Part shown: positions 46,639 to 56,284 of the stretch, piece after piece
Numbering within the stretch: the stretch's first letter is position 1
How the letters are laid out: every line of letters starts with the position of its first letter
Source of the DNA: Rhodobacteraceae bacterium S2214
GTDB taxonomy: Bacteria; Pseudomonadota; Alphaproteobacteria; Rhodobacterales; Rhodobacteraceae
Length of the DNA: 64,000 nucleotides
Assembly: GCA_025141675.1 (NCBI GenBank)
Contig: CP081161.1
Location: forward strand, 2,578,001 to 2,642,000
Reading direction: 5' to 3'
Program-made: the position numbers and the translations under genes
Notes under the pieces: model-generated
Seen by the model: only the letters and a program-made list of their open reading frames with translations
Told to the model about the DNA's origin: nothing
Databases searched by the model: none

Positions 46639-47652
46639 ATGAATATCTTCGAAAAATACCTATCTGTCTGGATCGCATTGGCGATGGGGGCCGGCATCTT
46701 GCTGGGCAACTTGGCCCCTGCCCTGATCAACGCCATCGCAGCGGCAGAGGTCGCCAGCGTAAACCTTGTCGTGGCTGTTCTGATTTGGGCCATGGTTTAC
46801 CCGATGATGGTGGGCGTCGATCCACGGTCGCTAAAGGACGTGGCCAAGCAACCGCGCGGATTGCTGATCACGTTGGTAGTCAATTGGCTGATCAAGCCGT
46901 TCACGATGGCTGCTTTGGCGGTGCTTTTCTTCGAAGTAGTGTTTGCCCCATGGATCGCCCCCGAGGACGCGTCGCAATACATCGCGGGCCTGATCCTGCT
47001 GGGGGCGGCACCCTGCACGGCGATGGTTTTCGTGTGGTCGCAACTGACGCGTGGCGATGAAACCTACACGCTGCTGCAAGTGTCAGTGAACGATCTGATC
47101 ATGGTCATCGCCTTCGCGCCTATCGTGGCGTTCTTGCTGGGTGTGACGGATATCACGGTGCCGTGGTCCACGCTGGTGTTGTCCGTGATCCTGTTCATTG
47201 CCTTGCCGTTGGTGGCGGGGCTGATCACACGCGCGAAGCTCGGGTCTGAGGCCGCAATCGACGCGTTCCAAGCGCGGGTGAAGCCCTATTCCGTTGTGGG
47301 CCTGATCGTCACGGTGATGATCCTGTTCGGCCTGCAGGGCCAGACCATCGTCGCCAAGCCATTCGTGATCGTATTGATCGCGGTGCCGATCATCCTGCAA
47401 AGCTATGGTATCTTCGCGATTGCCTATGCGGCAGCATTTGCGATGAAAGTCCCACACCGGATCGCCGCACCTTGCGCGCTGATCGGGACGTCAAACTTCT
47501 TTGAACTGGCGGTGGCCGTGGCGATCAGCCTGTTCGGGCTTAATTCAGGGGCGGCACTAGCAACGGTTGTAGGAGTCTTGGTTGAAGTCCCCGTGATGCT
47601 AACGCTTGTGGCGTTCGCAAACAGAACACGGGCGCGTTTCGGGGCGGGATGA
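46639..47652 (+). CDS. ACR3-family arsenite efflux transporter
   Basis: Membrane protein of 337 residues with about ten TM helices. The ACR3 signatures are the Cys in [20 protein letters not shown] (about 115-134), [15 protein letters not shown] near 52, and [15 protein letters not shown] near 282. It exports arsenite using the membrane potential. No arsR or arsC is nearby in the window, so it is a lone ars gene. It shares the strand with the SDR. Confidence 0.93.
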   Translation: MNIFEKYLSVWIALAMGAGILLGNLAPALINAIAAAEVASVNLVVAVLIWAMVYPMMVGVDPRSLKDVAKQPRGLLITLVVNWLIKPFTMAALAVLFFEVVFAPWIAPEDASQYIAGLILLGAAPCTAMVFVWSQLTRGDETYTLLQVSVNDLIMVIAFAPIVAFLLGVTDITVPWSTLVLSVILFIALPLVAGLITRAKLGSEAAIDAFQARVKPYSVVGLIVTVMILFGLQGQTIVAKPFVIVLIAVPIILQSYGIFAIAYAAAFAMKVPHRIAAPCALIGTSNFFELAVAVAISLFGLNSGAALATVVGVLVEVPVMLTLVAFANRTRARFGAG

Positions 47653-47741
47653 AGACTGTCTGCTTAGAGCCCGAAGTGGCGCTGCTTTAAGCAACATGAA
47701 GAATGCATATTATGAACAATTTCGTTGGATAAGCTCCACAC

Positions 47742-48377
47742 ATGGATGATGGATTGGGTTTCCGTAACAAAGCCAAATTCAAGGTAAGGGCATATACAGG
47801 TGCATATGGCGCTTCTGTCGTTCTTTTGTTGGCATATTTCGTTACAAGTCTCTTTGACAAAAATTCACTGTCAGTACCCAGACTGGAACTAACGGTGATA
47901 TGCTATATAACGTTCCTTTGGGGACGGCAGGTATACCAAATGATCCGGAATACCTTTGAGCAGAAGCAACCTGACCGAACCTTCGTTGCAAGCGGCAGCA
48001 TCCTACTATGGCTCATGTCAATTGGGCTAATTGCCTTCATTGATAACCAAAATTTCGTGCATCGCCTATTCACCTTTGCTCCGATCATAGTAGGTCTCGG
48101 GTTTGTCGCATTTCGCAACGTTCGAGAAGTTCAAACTTCACGCGCAATCTGGCAATGGTCTCACCTAAATTCAGATCGCTTTAGGGCCTATGCGGCCAAA
48201 GTACATGGTGCCGTGTTAATCCTAAGAGGAGTCTTGAACGAAGTATTCGTTGCTGTGGCGATCGATGTTCTTTGGGTGATATCACTTGCACTTGTACCCC
48301 AACTTCTAAGAAGATTCTCCGACCGCTTTATTGTGTGGGGCTTGATAAGGCGTGGGGGCGTTCTCCGACCGAGATGA
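47742..48377 (+). CDS. Orphan membrane protein, 211 residues
   Basis: Four to five predicted TM segments (about 21-40, 47-63, 82-100, 106-124, 170-190) with a basic C-terminus (GLIRRGGVLRPR). No family is recognised. Sequence is clearly more AT-rich than its neighbours and codon use differs, which suggests transfer or a fast-evolving gene. It sits between the arsenite exporter and the converging secretion genes. Confidence 0.6.
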   Translation: MDDGLGFRNKAKFKVRAYTGAYGASVVLLLAYFVTSLFDKNSLSVPRLELTVICYITFLWGRQVYQMIRNTFEQKQPDRTFVASGSILLWLMSIGLIAFIDNQNFVHRLFTFAPIIVGLGFVAFRNVREVQTSRAIWQWSHLNSDRFRAYAAKVHGAVLILRGVLNEVFVAVAIDVLWVISLALVPQLLRRFSDRFIVWGLIRRGGVLRPR

Positions 48378-48431
48378 ACTCAACTTAAGGTCTATTTTGT
48401 CCTGCTTAGCGGACCTTTACAAATTCTGTCT

Positions 48432-49601
48432 TTACGGCTCGTGCAGCGCCTCGCGTGACCGGTACAGCGGTTTGGTCAGATATTGCAGCACCGACTTTTC
48501 GCCTGTGTGCAGTTCCACCGCAGCCTGCAAACCAGGACGCATCGCGATCTGGCTTTGGCGTTGATCAAGGTTGTCGCGATCCACACGCAGGGTCACTTTG
48601 TAGTGGGGGTCTGCGTCTGGCTGGCGGTCGTCCTTGAACGTGTCGGCGCTGACAAATTGTACCTCGCCCGACATGGAACCGTAGATCGTGTAGTCATAGG
48701 CCGAGAATTTGATCGTCGCGCGCTGCCCCGCCACAACGTTGGCCACGTCTTGTGGTTTTACGCGGGCTTCGACAAACAGCTCATCCCCCAGTGGTGTGAT
48801 CTGCGCTATTTCCTCGCCAGGACGGACAACGCCGCCGATTGTTGTGATCGACAGGTTGTTCACGACGCCGCGCATTGGGGATGTGATCACTGTACGGGAC
48901 AATTGGTCGTTGGCTTGGCGCAAGCTTTGACCCAGTTGCGCAAGTTCTTGCAACGTCTCGGAATAGCCCGCTGCGCGTTCCAATTCGGCACCGGTCACAA
49001 TTTCATTGAACTTGATTTCAGCGTCGGCATGCGCTTTGCGAGCCTTGGTTGCTTCGATCAAGGCCACGATTTCACGGGCAAGCATGTCTTCCATAAGGTC
49101 AAGTTCACGCTTGGTTTCCAGCATCACACGACGTGCGCCTTCGACCTTGGATGCGTAATCTGTCTGGCGGGCAGCCAAAAGGGCACGCTCGGACGCCACG
49201 ATTTCGGGGCTGCGCTCTGCGATCTCGGTCGGAACCGTGAATTCGTAAGCACCGGCAATTTCAGCTTCGAGCCGCAAACGCCGCACTTCCAAGGCCAAAA
49301 TCTGGTCTTCCAGATCAGCAACCGACGTCAGGAAGTTTGTGCCGCGCAGTTTCGCGATAACATCACCTTGTTCGACAATCTGACCTTCACCGACCAGCAG
49401 TTCTGCCAGAATACCACCTTCAAGGTTTTGGATAATCTGGGGACGAGACGCTGATACGACTTCGCCTTCGGCCCTTACAATTTCATCAAGAAAGGCGAAT
49501 TTCGCCCATGCGAGGAAAACAAGAACCGTTGCACCAACCAACCAAATGGTCATGCTGGAACCTTGCATTTTGCCGGAAAATTCTGCGTCGACTGTGGCCA
49601 T
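48432..49601 (-). CDS. HlyD-type membrane fusion protein of type I secretion
   Basis: Periplasmic adaptor of 389 residues: short cytoplasmic N-terminus, one TM helix (about 18-38), the lipoyl-like halves (IIQNLEGGILAELLVGEGQIV ... SPMRGVVNNLSITTIGGVVRPG) around a long coiled-coil hairpin (about 95-250), and a C-terminal beta-barrel domain. It links the ABC transporter to TolC. The start is 3 bases after the transporter gene. It is the last gene of the operon. Confidence 0.95.
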   Translation of the reverse strand: MATVDAEFSGKMQGSSMTIWLVGATVLVFLAWAKFAFLDEIVRAEGEVVSASRPQIIQNLEGGILAELLVGEGQIVEQGDVIAKLRGTNFLTSVADLEDQILALEVRRLRLEAEIAGAYEFTVPTEIAERSPEIVASERALLAARQTDYASKVEGARRVMLETKRELDLMEDMLAREIVALIEATKARKAHADAEIKFNEIVTGAELERAAGYSETLQELAQLGQSLRQANDQLSRTVITSPMRGVVNNLSITTIGGVVRPGEEIAQITPLGDELFVEARVKPQDVANVVAGQRATIKFSAYDYTIYGSMSGEVQFVSADTFKDDRQPDADPHYKVTLRVDRDNLDQRQSQIAMRPGLQAAVELHTGEKSVLQYLTKPLYRSREALHEP

Positions 49602-49604
49602 GGT

Positions 49605-51941
49605 TTACCCTGCCTTCTTTTCTTTTTGGAGATGCGCGAGCACCTCATCACGTGGCCCATCGACCATCAAACGTCCGTTTTGCAGGATCATTGTGCGGTC
49701 TGTCAGAGCGAGGATCGGCACACGGTGTGTCGCGATAATCGCAGTGCGACCGTCAAGCCATGCGTGCAGGCGGTCCACCAAAGTGGCTTCAAGCGTCTGA
49801 TCAAGCGCCGCAGTTGGTTCGTCCAGCAGACAGACCTTCGGATCTTGCAGCCACAGACGTGCCCAACCAATTGACTGGCGTTGACCGATGGACAGGCCTT
49901 CCCCGCCATCACGGATTTCCAGATCGAGCCCTTTGGGGTGGTTGCGCACAAACGGGCCGAGACCAGCAAAGTCGAGCGATGCCAACAGGCGTTCGTCGTC
50001 GCGTTCTAGCAAGGTCAGGTTCAGGTTCTCGCGCAATGTGCCCGCGAACAGACGTACTTCCTGTGACAGGTAACCAACGCTACGACGCAGATCACGCGCC
50101 ATGACTTGCCCCATGTCCACACCGTCGATCAGAACACGGCCTTTGGAAGGGCGGTGCAGACCAGACAGAACTTTCAGCAACGTTGATTTACCAGACCCGT
50201 TCGCCCCAAGGATCGCAACGTGCTGGCCCGGTTTGATGGAAAGTGCCGGGATATCAATCGTGTTGGCCGCGTCTTCGTCATAGGTGTAGGACATTTCGCG
50301 CAGCTCGTAGCCGCCTTTCAATGTTTCCTTACGCAGGTATGTGCGGCCTTCTTCGACGTCTTGTGGGGCCTCTGCGATTCCGTCCAGAGCCTCGAGTGCG
50401 GCTTTGACATTAGACCAGCGGGCCAAAGTTGCGGCGAGCTGCGTCAATGGACCCAATGTCCGCGATGTCAGAATACCCACGGCGATGATTGTCCCGACGG
50501 TGAACTGGCCTTGGAACACCATGAACGTGCCGACAACAACAGCGGACACATAGGTCGCCTGCTGTACGCCTTGGCTCCAGAATGTCAGGGTGCTGGACAG
50601 TTTGCGCTGTTCGGATGTTGCCAATGACGAAAGGGCAGAAAATTCACCCCAAAGACGGCGGAAACGTTCTTCGCCCCGTTGGGCTTTGATCGTGTCGGCG
50701 TCGTAGATCGCTTCGTGCAACAGACGCGATGATTTGGTTGACGCACCCTGTGTGGCCATCGTCAGCTTCATCATTTTCTTTTGCATAAAGAACGACGGCA
50801 GCACCATCAGGATGCCACCCGCGAACAGAACCCACACGACGTTGCCGCCGATGGATGCCACAAGTGCCAAGAACAGCACGATGAATGGTAAGTCGGTCAG
50901 TGTGCCAATGGTGGACGCTGTAAAGAATTCACGGATCGACGAAAATTCACGGACCGCTGCGAAGGTGCCAGACGGTGTCTGACCTTTCAGGCCGGCCTGC
51001 ATGCCGAGCAATTTGTCCATCAACAGCGTCTGAATACGCAGTTCAACCTTGCGCCCTGCCCCATCCATCAGACGGGCACGTGCGATCCGCAGGAATGCTT
51101 CGAGCAGCATCGCGCAGCCAGCACCAATTGCTAGCACCCATAGGGTTGCTGTGGACTGGTGCGGGATCACGCGGTCATAGACCTGCAAGGAGAACAGCGC
51201 GACTGCGACAGCCAACAGGTTCGCGACAAAAGATCCCAAAGCCACTTCGAACATGATGCGGCGCAGCTTTTTGACTTCGCCCCAGAACCAATGTTCTTTC
51301 TGGCCTTCATTGGCGTGGCGGCGGTTCAATTCGGTCACGGCGACATCAGCGCGGATCACGTTGCCTGTAAAGACAGGCGTGAAATCCAAAACGTCAACTT
51401 CGGTGCGGTTATCAGCGGATGCCGCATCGTAAACAATAATCGTATCAGCGACTTGTTCCAGAACCAGAACCAGTTCGCCGTTGGTCATTTCGGCCAGTGC
51501 AGGCCAAGAAATACGGTCCACTTGTGCAGGTTTCACCATTGCGACAAGGCCCGCGCCTTCGAGCGCTTTGGCGATTTCGGCGCCAGTCAGATCACCACCG
51601 CCTGCAGCCGTGATCCGTTCCAGCATATCTGTCTTTGGCAGATCAACACCCAGCACAGCTGCATAAGCGGACGCAAGATTTGCCCGTTCCGCTGCTGCGT
51701 CGGTGTACAACGCCGCAGGTGTCGCCAGTTCTTTGGCGGTTTCAACGACGTCCGGCTTTGGCAGATCCATCTTTTCCGGGGATGCATGTTCGGCCTTGTC
51801 CGGATGTGGTGCCGCAACTTTCGGCGTGACCGGTTGGCCGCCATCAATCGCTTCGTCCGCAGGAACCTGCTTTGGTTTGATCCTTGTCAGCTTGGCCCCA
51901 CGGGATGCGTTCATGTCGAATGCAAGAATAGGACCGCTCAT
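49605..51941 (-). CDS. Type I secretion ABC transporter (permease-ATPase)
   Basis: Protein of 778 residues. An unusual disordered start (about 1-70) precedes a C39-peptidase-like domain that lacks the catalytic Cys. Six TM helices (about 240-540) are followed by the ATPase with Walker A GANGSGKST, signature LSIGQRQ (Ile in place of the common Gly), Walker B VCLLDEPTAALD and H-loop ATHR. It drives secretion of the Bap-like protein encoded upstream. The start overlaps the TolC gene by 4 bases. Similar in type to LapB/BapB exporters. Confidence 0.95.
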   Translation of the reverse strand: MSGPILAFDMNASRGAKLTRIKPKQVPADEAIDGGQPVTPKVAAPHPDKAEHASPEKMDLPKPDVVETAKELATPAALYTDAAAERANLASAYAAVLGVDLPKTDMLERITAAGGGDLTGAEIAKALEGAGLVAMVKPAQVDRISWPALAEMTNGELVLVLEQVADTIIVYDAASADNRTEVDVLDFTPVFTGNVIRADVAVTELNRRHANEGQKEHWFWGEVKKLRRIMFEVALGSFVANLLAVAVALFSLQVYDRVIPHQSTATLWVLAIGAGCAMLLEAFLRIARARLMDGAGRKVELRIQTLLMDKLLGMQAGLKGQTPSGTFAAVREFSSIREFFTASTIGTLTDLPFIVLFLALVASIGGNVVWVLFAGGILMVLPSFFMQKKMMKLTMATQGASTKSSRLLHEAIYDADTIKAQRGEERFRRLWGEFSALSSLATSEQRKLSSTLTFWSQGVQQATYVSAVVVGTFMVFQGQFTVGTIIAVGILTSRTLGPLTQLAATLARWSNVKAALEALDGIAEAPQDVEEGRTYLRKETLKGGYELREMSYTYDEDAANTIDIPALSIKPGQHVAILGANGSGKSTLLKVLSGLHRPSKGRVLIDGVDMGQVMARDLRRSVGYLSQEVRLFAGTLRENLNLTLLERDDERLLASLDFAGLGPFVRNHPKGLDLEIRDGGEGLSIGQRQSIGWARLWLQDPKVCLLDEPTAALDQTLEATLVDRLHAWLDGRTAIIATHRVPILALTDRTMILQNGRLMVDGPRDEVLAHLQKEKKAG

Positions 51942-53269
51942 ATTTGTTCTCCGTTCACCAAGGATCCCATCAGGGCTGCGATTTCCAGCTCAGTACGGGC
52001 GATGTCATATTTCAGGGCCACCGCTTCGCGTTCTGTGCGGACCTTGGTTTCAAAAATACCGACAACTTCGGGGACTGACCGATGGCCGGACCGCTGTTGT
52101 TCAGAAAAGAGTGTAAAGTTGCTGGCCGCTTGGGCGGCAAGCGACTGGGCTTGGGCTTCTTGACGGCGCAAAGATGCAAGTTCGGTTTGCAGTGACTGCA
52201 AAGACCGGTTCGCGTTTTCACGCACCTGACCAACACGGGCCGCAGCAGCAGCTTGCGACGCTTCCAAGGCTTCCAATGACGCGCCTGTTCCGAAGCCAAA
52301 TCCGTTGTCGGATCCCAAATTCAGGCCGCCATCACTGCCGCCTGAACCAATTCCAGCGGACGCCGTGAGGGACGGGAGGAATCCCGCACGGGCCGCTGTG
52401 GCCTCAGCAACAGCGCGTTGCGCTTCTGCTTGAGCCTTCATGACAGTTAAAGGTTCAGCGCCGGGACCGGGCTGACCAATGCTGGAAATGCCAGACACGC
52501 CGTCCAATGGTGCCGCGGACATCGCATTCAGTTCCGCAAAAGCAGATGCCGCCGCTTCGCGATCGGACGCCATATCAGCCTGCATCTGGTTTAATTTCTG
52601 TTGGACGATCTGGTGATCAACGCGGGATGACACCCCACCGCGGACCCGTTCAGACATCACATATTCGTAGCGTTCCATCTGCTGCATCGCGGCAGCGTTC
52701 ACGCCTGCCTTGGCCTTTGCGACTTCGGCGTTCAGGTATAGACCCAGCGCCGTCATGACACGGTCGTTGGTATCTTGGGCCAGCGCCACGGCTGCAACTT
52801 CGACATCCGCTTGGGCGTATTCACGTTCAGCGCGCTTCTTGCCGTTATCAAACAACACCTGCTCGACCACCAATTGGGTCACAACAGTGCCGAGCGATGT
52901 CAGCGATACGTTTGGACCAAGGGTCGGCAACCAGTTCGATGCACGCGCCTCAGAGCGCAAAGTCGCGGCGCGCAGATCAGCCTCAGCCGCGCGAGAGTTA
53001 GCCGCCAAAACAGCATCAGCCACTTGATCATAGGACCCATTGCCTAAGACCGAGCGGCGATTCAGAAGACCTTCGATGATCGGGGATTGTGTCCCGTCTT
53101 GCAGGTTCGCATCAAGTGCTGCCTGCGGTGCGGCTTGAACGGCGCCATCGCCATCTGCCGCGAATGTGTTGGACGCCCTTGTGACACCTGCACTGCCATC
53201 CATACACGCGGATAGACTTGCGACGCATGTCAGCATCAAAACACTTTTTAGATTACACCAGCCATACAC
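51938..53269 (-). CDS. TolC-family outer-membrane lipoprotein
   Basis: Protein of 443 residues with lipobox LSAC (MYGWCNLKSVLMLTCVASLSAC). The two repeated helical halves typical of TolC are visible (SRAAEADLRAATLRSEARASNWLPTLGP-like patterns, and AEAQRAVAEATAARAGFLPSL). It forms the outer-membrane channel of the type I secretion system. The start region has no clear ribosome site. It follows the Bap-like gene after a hairpin and is coupled to the transporter gene. Confidence 0.92.
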   Translation of the reverse strand: MYGWCNLKSVLMLTCVASLSACMDGSAGVTRASNTFAADGDGAVQAAPQAALDANLQDGTQSPIIEGLLNRRSVLGNGSYDQVADAVLAANSRAAEADLRAATLRSEARASNWLPTLGPNVSLTSLGTVVTQLVVEQVLFDNGKKRAEREYAQADVEVAAVALAQDTNDRVMTALGLYLNAEVAKAKAGVNAAAMQQMERYEYVMSERVRGGVSSRVDHQIVQQKLNQMQADMASDREAAASAFAELNAMSAAPLDGVSGISSIGQPGPGAEPLTVMKAQAEAQRAVAEATAARAGFLPSLTASAGIGSGGSDGGLNLGSDNGFGFGTGASLEALEASQAAAAARVGQVRENANRSLQSLQTELASLRRQEAQAQSLAAQAASNFTLFSEQQRSGHRSVPEVVGIFETKVRTEREAVALKYDIARTELEIAALMGSLVNGEQI

Positions 53270-53340
53270 GTGCCTGCCCCACTACCTGCCAAAACTTGCC
53301 CTAATCCCTCGACCAACTTTGCGTGATCTTTGAGGGGGTA

Positions 53341-53373
53341 TCCCGGGGCGATCTTTTGTCGCCGCCCTCGGGA
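53341..53373 (-). terminator. Imperfect hairpin between the Bap-like gene and tolC
   Basis: TCGCCCCGGGA can pair with TCCCGAGGGCGGCGA with a bulge, just after the Bap-like stop. Such a structure could lower expression of the exporter genes relative to the substrate. No clear T run. Confidence 0.4.
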
Positions 53374-53393
53374 TTGATCTTGTCGTTGTCGGC

Positions 53394-56123
53394 TTAGACG
53401 ACTGGGTTCAGCGCGATTGCGTCGTCGATGACAAGGCTTGTATCGTCACCCAGTTCGTAGACGCTGTATGTCTGACCGTCGATGGTTTCGGTACCAGACG
53501 CTGCAACACCGTTGAGTTCAGCCATTGTGACGCTGTCGTTGTCATCACCGTGGATGATCAGGCTATCGCTGTCCGCAGACAGAGCACGCAGCTGATCGGC
53601 AGTGATTTCGAGGTTCACACCGTTTGTTGTCTCAAGGTTGATTTCAGCGACATTGAAGTCACCCAAAGCACCGGAAGACAGGTCAAGCGATGCCGTATCC
53701 TGCAGAACAACCAATGTGGAGGTAGAGTTACCAGCCGCATCGCTGTTCGTGACCAACAGGTGAGATCCGTCAGGGATCGTGTCGCCTGCTTCAAAGAAGT
53801 GCGTATCGCCGAAGTTGCCAAGCAGATCGATGGTCGCAGCGCTATCTGCACCGTTCACAAACTGATCGAAGGCTGTATTGCTGTCCACCCCAACAACTTC
53901 CGTTGATGTAACACCTGCTTCAGATGTGGTGACCGCAATGACATCAGCTGCATCTGGTGCAACCAGATCGACTGTCACGGTTTCAGAGATAGAGTCGACG
54001 TTACCCGCCGCGTCAGTCGCTGTGACAACGATGTTTGCTTCAAAGTCATCAGCTTGGCCTGCAGCGATTGTCGCCATTTGTGCGGCTGTAAACTCAACCG
54101 TCCAAGCGCCTGCGCTGTTCACTGTCGCTGCCTGAGATACGCTACCGAAGGCAACCATCACGGTTGAACCAGCTTCAACCACACCGTTCAGCGTCACACC
54201 GTCAGATGCTTCGGCATTATTGATGACGTTGTCACCCTCAATCGCGCCGTCTGCAAATTCAAGTTTGTTCACCCATGTGTCGTAGGCCACAGTCGTGGTC
54301 GCAGAGTCAGAGTTACCAGCCGCATCTGTTGCAGTCACAGTGACTTGCGCAGTGCCTTCTGAATCGTCTGGCAGGTTCACACCTGTATAGTTTGCAGTCC
54401 AAGACCCGTCAGCGCCGGCTGTCACGATCTGTGTTTGACCTTCGAAGACAACGGAAACTTGTGCGCCCGCATCTGTTTGACCAGAGAAGGAGAAGCTATC
54501 GCTACGCTCGGCTGCGTTTACAACGCTGTCCGCGCCGCCTGCGTTTTCAGTCACAGTAACGTCGATTTCAGTGTCGATTGTCACTGTACCAGTAGCTGTA
54601 GCTGTGTTGCCCGCAAGATCAGTGGATACAGCAGTCACATTCAGTGAAAGTTCACCAGTTGGAACTTCACTGCTTGTGAAGACAGACGTCCAAGTACCGG
54701 ATGATGTTGCCGTTACTGTGTGGGATACTGTGCCCAACGTGACCACAACGGATGCGCCCGCTTCGGCCAGACCAGTCAGTTCAACACCACTTGGGTGCTC
54801 GGCTGCGTTCACAGTGTTATCGGCACCGCCGACCGCTGTCGTATCAACAGTCACGTCTGTTACCGTATCAATCGCAACAGTACCGGACGTAGATGCTGTA
54901 TTGCCGTAAGCGTCTGTCGCGTTGACGGAAACGTTCAGGTCATATTCGCCCTGCGCGATCACACCAGCGTCAACCGCCAAGGACCAAGAGGACCCGGATA
55001 CAACTGCGTCATATGTGTTGCCACCAAAAGACACAGTCACGCTTGAGTTTTCCTCAACAGTCCCTGTCAGCGTAAAGCCATCGGATTCTTCGACGAAGTT
55101 GATTTCGCCGTTGCCTTCAACAGTACTTGTTTCGATTGTGACGCTTGCGATTGTGTCGACAACCAGAACATCCGTGGATGTTGTTGAGCCACCTTCGTTG
55201 GTCAACGTCACAGTGACGTCTTCTTGGTATTCGCCGCCAGCAACTTCGTCCTGCGTGAATTCCGCAGTCCAGTCGCCATTCTCATCAGTTGTGATGTCTT
55301 GTGTCACATCGCCGACTGTGATTGTGCCGGATGTGTTTGGCGTACCAGTACCACCGATTGTCACGCCATCTGCGTAATCTTCGGCGTTTACTGTGTGACC
55401 AACGCTTTCCGTACCGTCGGAGATTGTTACGACTGGTGGATCGATAACCGGATCGACCGGATCAACAGGGTCGGTTGGATCAGTAGGATCGGTTGGGTCC
55501 GTCGGATCAACAGGGTCGGTAGGATCTGTTGGATCTGGATCACCGCCCGTATCGCCGTCACCAGCAACATCACCGTCACCGCCATCGTCGCCACCACCAG
55601 CACCTGCCAGCAAAAGCGAACCGCCAAGTGCTGCCGCACCAGCGCCAAGCGCTGGGATGCCTGCGATACCACCAAGCAACGCGCCGCCAAGCTGGCTTGC
55701 CGCTGCTTCATCCGCAGGCACGACACCTGCAAGCTGCACGTCTGAGCCGCGCACAAAGTAAAGATCGTCGTCAGGGCTCCACTTACCGAAGCTGTCGGCG
55801 TCAACGTATTGCGCGAACAGCAAGTTGCCTTCGCCCGCGACCAATTCAGCCTGCGCCAATGTACCGTTCGCGGAGATGAACAGGTCCGCAATGGCTTCGC
55901 CTTCTGGCGTAAAGAAGCCTTCAACCGTCAATACAGTACCATCTACAAGCGTAACCTGCAGCGCCTGACCTTGACGTACGTATGAAAGGATATCCCCACG
56001 GCTGAGGTTTAACGAGACGTCTTGGCCCGCACCCGCAACAATGGATGTGCCGTCAGCCCCACCAAGGGACCCACGTTGTGTAACGCCCGCGTCACCGCGG
56101 ACAACGAAATCAATCGCTGACAT
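53394..56123 (-). CDS. Bap-like Ig-repeat surface protein secreted by type I system
   Basis: Protein of 909 residues. N-terminal BapA-prefix-type domain (about 1-140, SLNLSRGDILSYVRQG), then a hydrophobic Gly/Ala stretch (about 140-180) and an Asp-rich linker of DPTDP repeats (about 195-224). Five bacterial Ig-like domains of 92-104 residues follow (each ends like GTVTIDT or ETVTVDL). A C-terminal module around SLIIHGDDNDSVTM and YSVYELGDDTSLVIDD resembles type I secretion signals. No RTX GGxGxD nonapeptides. It is first in the T1SS operon; probably a biofilm adhesin. Confidence 0.9.
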   Translation of the reverse strand: MSAIDFVVRGDAGVTQRGSLGGADGTSIVAGAGQDVSLNLSRGDILSYVRQGQALQVTLVDGTVLTVEGFFTPEGEAIADLFISANGTLAQAELVAGEGNLLFAQYVDADSFGKWSPDDDLYFVRGSDVQLAGVVPADEAAASQLGGALLGGIAGIPALGAGAAALGGSLLLAGAGGGDDGGDGDVAGDGDTGGDPDPTDPTDPVDPTDPTDPTDPTDPVDPVDPVIDPPVVTISDGTESVGHTVNAEDYADGVTIGGTGTPNTSGTITVGDVTQDITTDENGDWTAEFTQDEVAGGEYQEDVTVTLTNEGGSTTSTDVLVVDTIASVTIETSTVEGNGEINFVEESDGFTLTGTVEENSSVTVSFGGNTYDAVVSGSSWSLAVDAGVIAQGEYDLNVSVNATDAYGNTASTSGTVAIDTVTDVTVDTTAVGGADNTVNAAEHPSGVELTGLAEAGASVVVTLGTVSHTVTATSSGTWTSVFTSSEVPTGELSLNVTAVSTDLAGNTATATGTVTIDTEIDVTVTENAGGADSVVNAAERSDSFSFSGQTDAGAQVSVVFEGQTQIVTAGADGSWTANYTGVNLPDDSEGTAQVTVTATDAAGNSDSATTTVAYDTWVNKLEFADGAIEGDNVINNAEASDGVTLNGVVEAGSTVMVAFGSVSQAATVNSAGAWTVEFTAAQMATIAAGQADDFEANIVVTATDAAGNVDSISETVTVDLVAPDAADVIAVTTSEAGVTSTEVVGVDSNTAFDQFVNGADSAATIDLLGNFGDTHFFEAGDTIPDGSHLLVTNSDAAGNSTSTLVVLQDTASLDLSSGALGDFNVAEINLETTNGVNLEITADQLRALSADSDSLIIHGDDNDSVTMAELNGVAASGTETIDGQTYSVYELGDDTSLVIDDAIALNPVV

Positions 56124-56284
56124 AATAACTCTACTCCGCCTCGTGCATGGCCATCTAACGGGACACGCTTATTTTGATTACGGAGACGTTAGCGGGTGAG
56201 ATTCACCAAATCTAGGGGGAAAATGACATACTTTTGCCCGATTCGAAAAACGTGCGGCATGATTACCACTATTGCCAGAAATTA

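Noticed and set aside
55456..55540. CRISPR-like or satellite repeat
   Set aside because: The short repeated bases encode the DPTDP linker of the adhesin; there are no spacers.
53394..56123. RTX toxin
   Set aside because: No GGxGxDxUx nonapeptide repeats; the Asp-rich DPTDP tract is a linker and the body is Ig-like domains.
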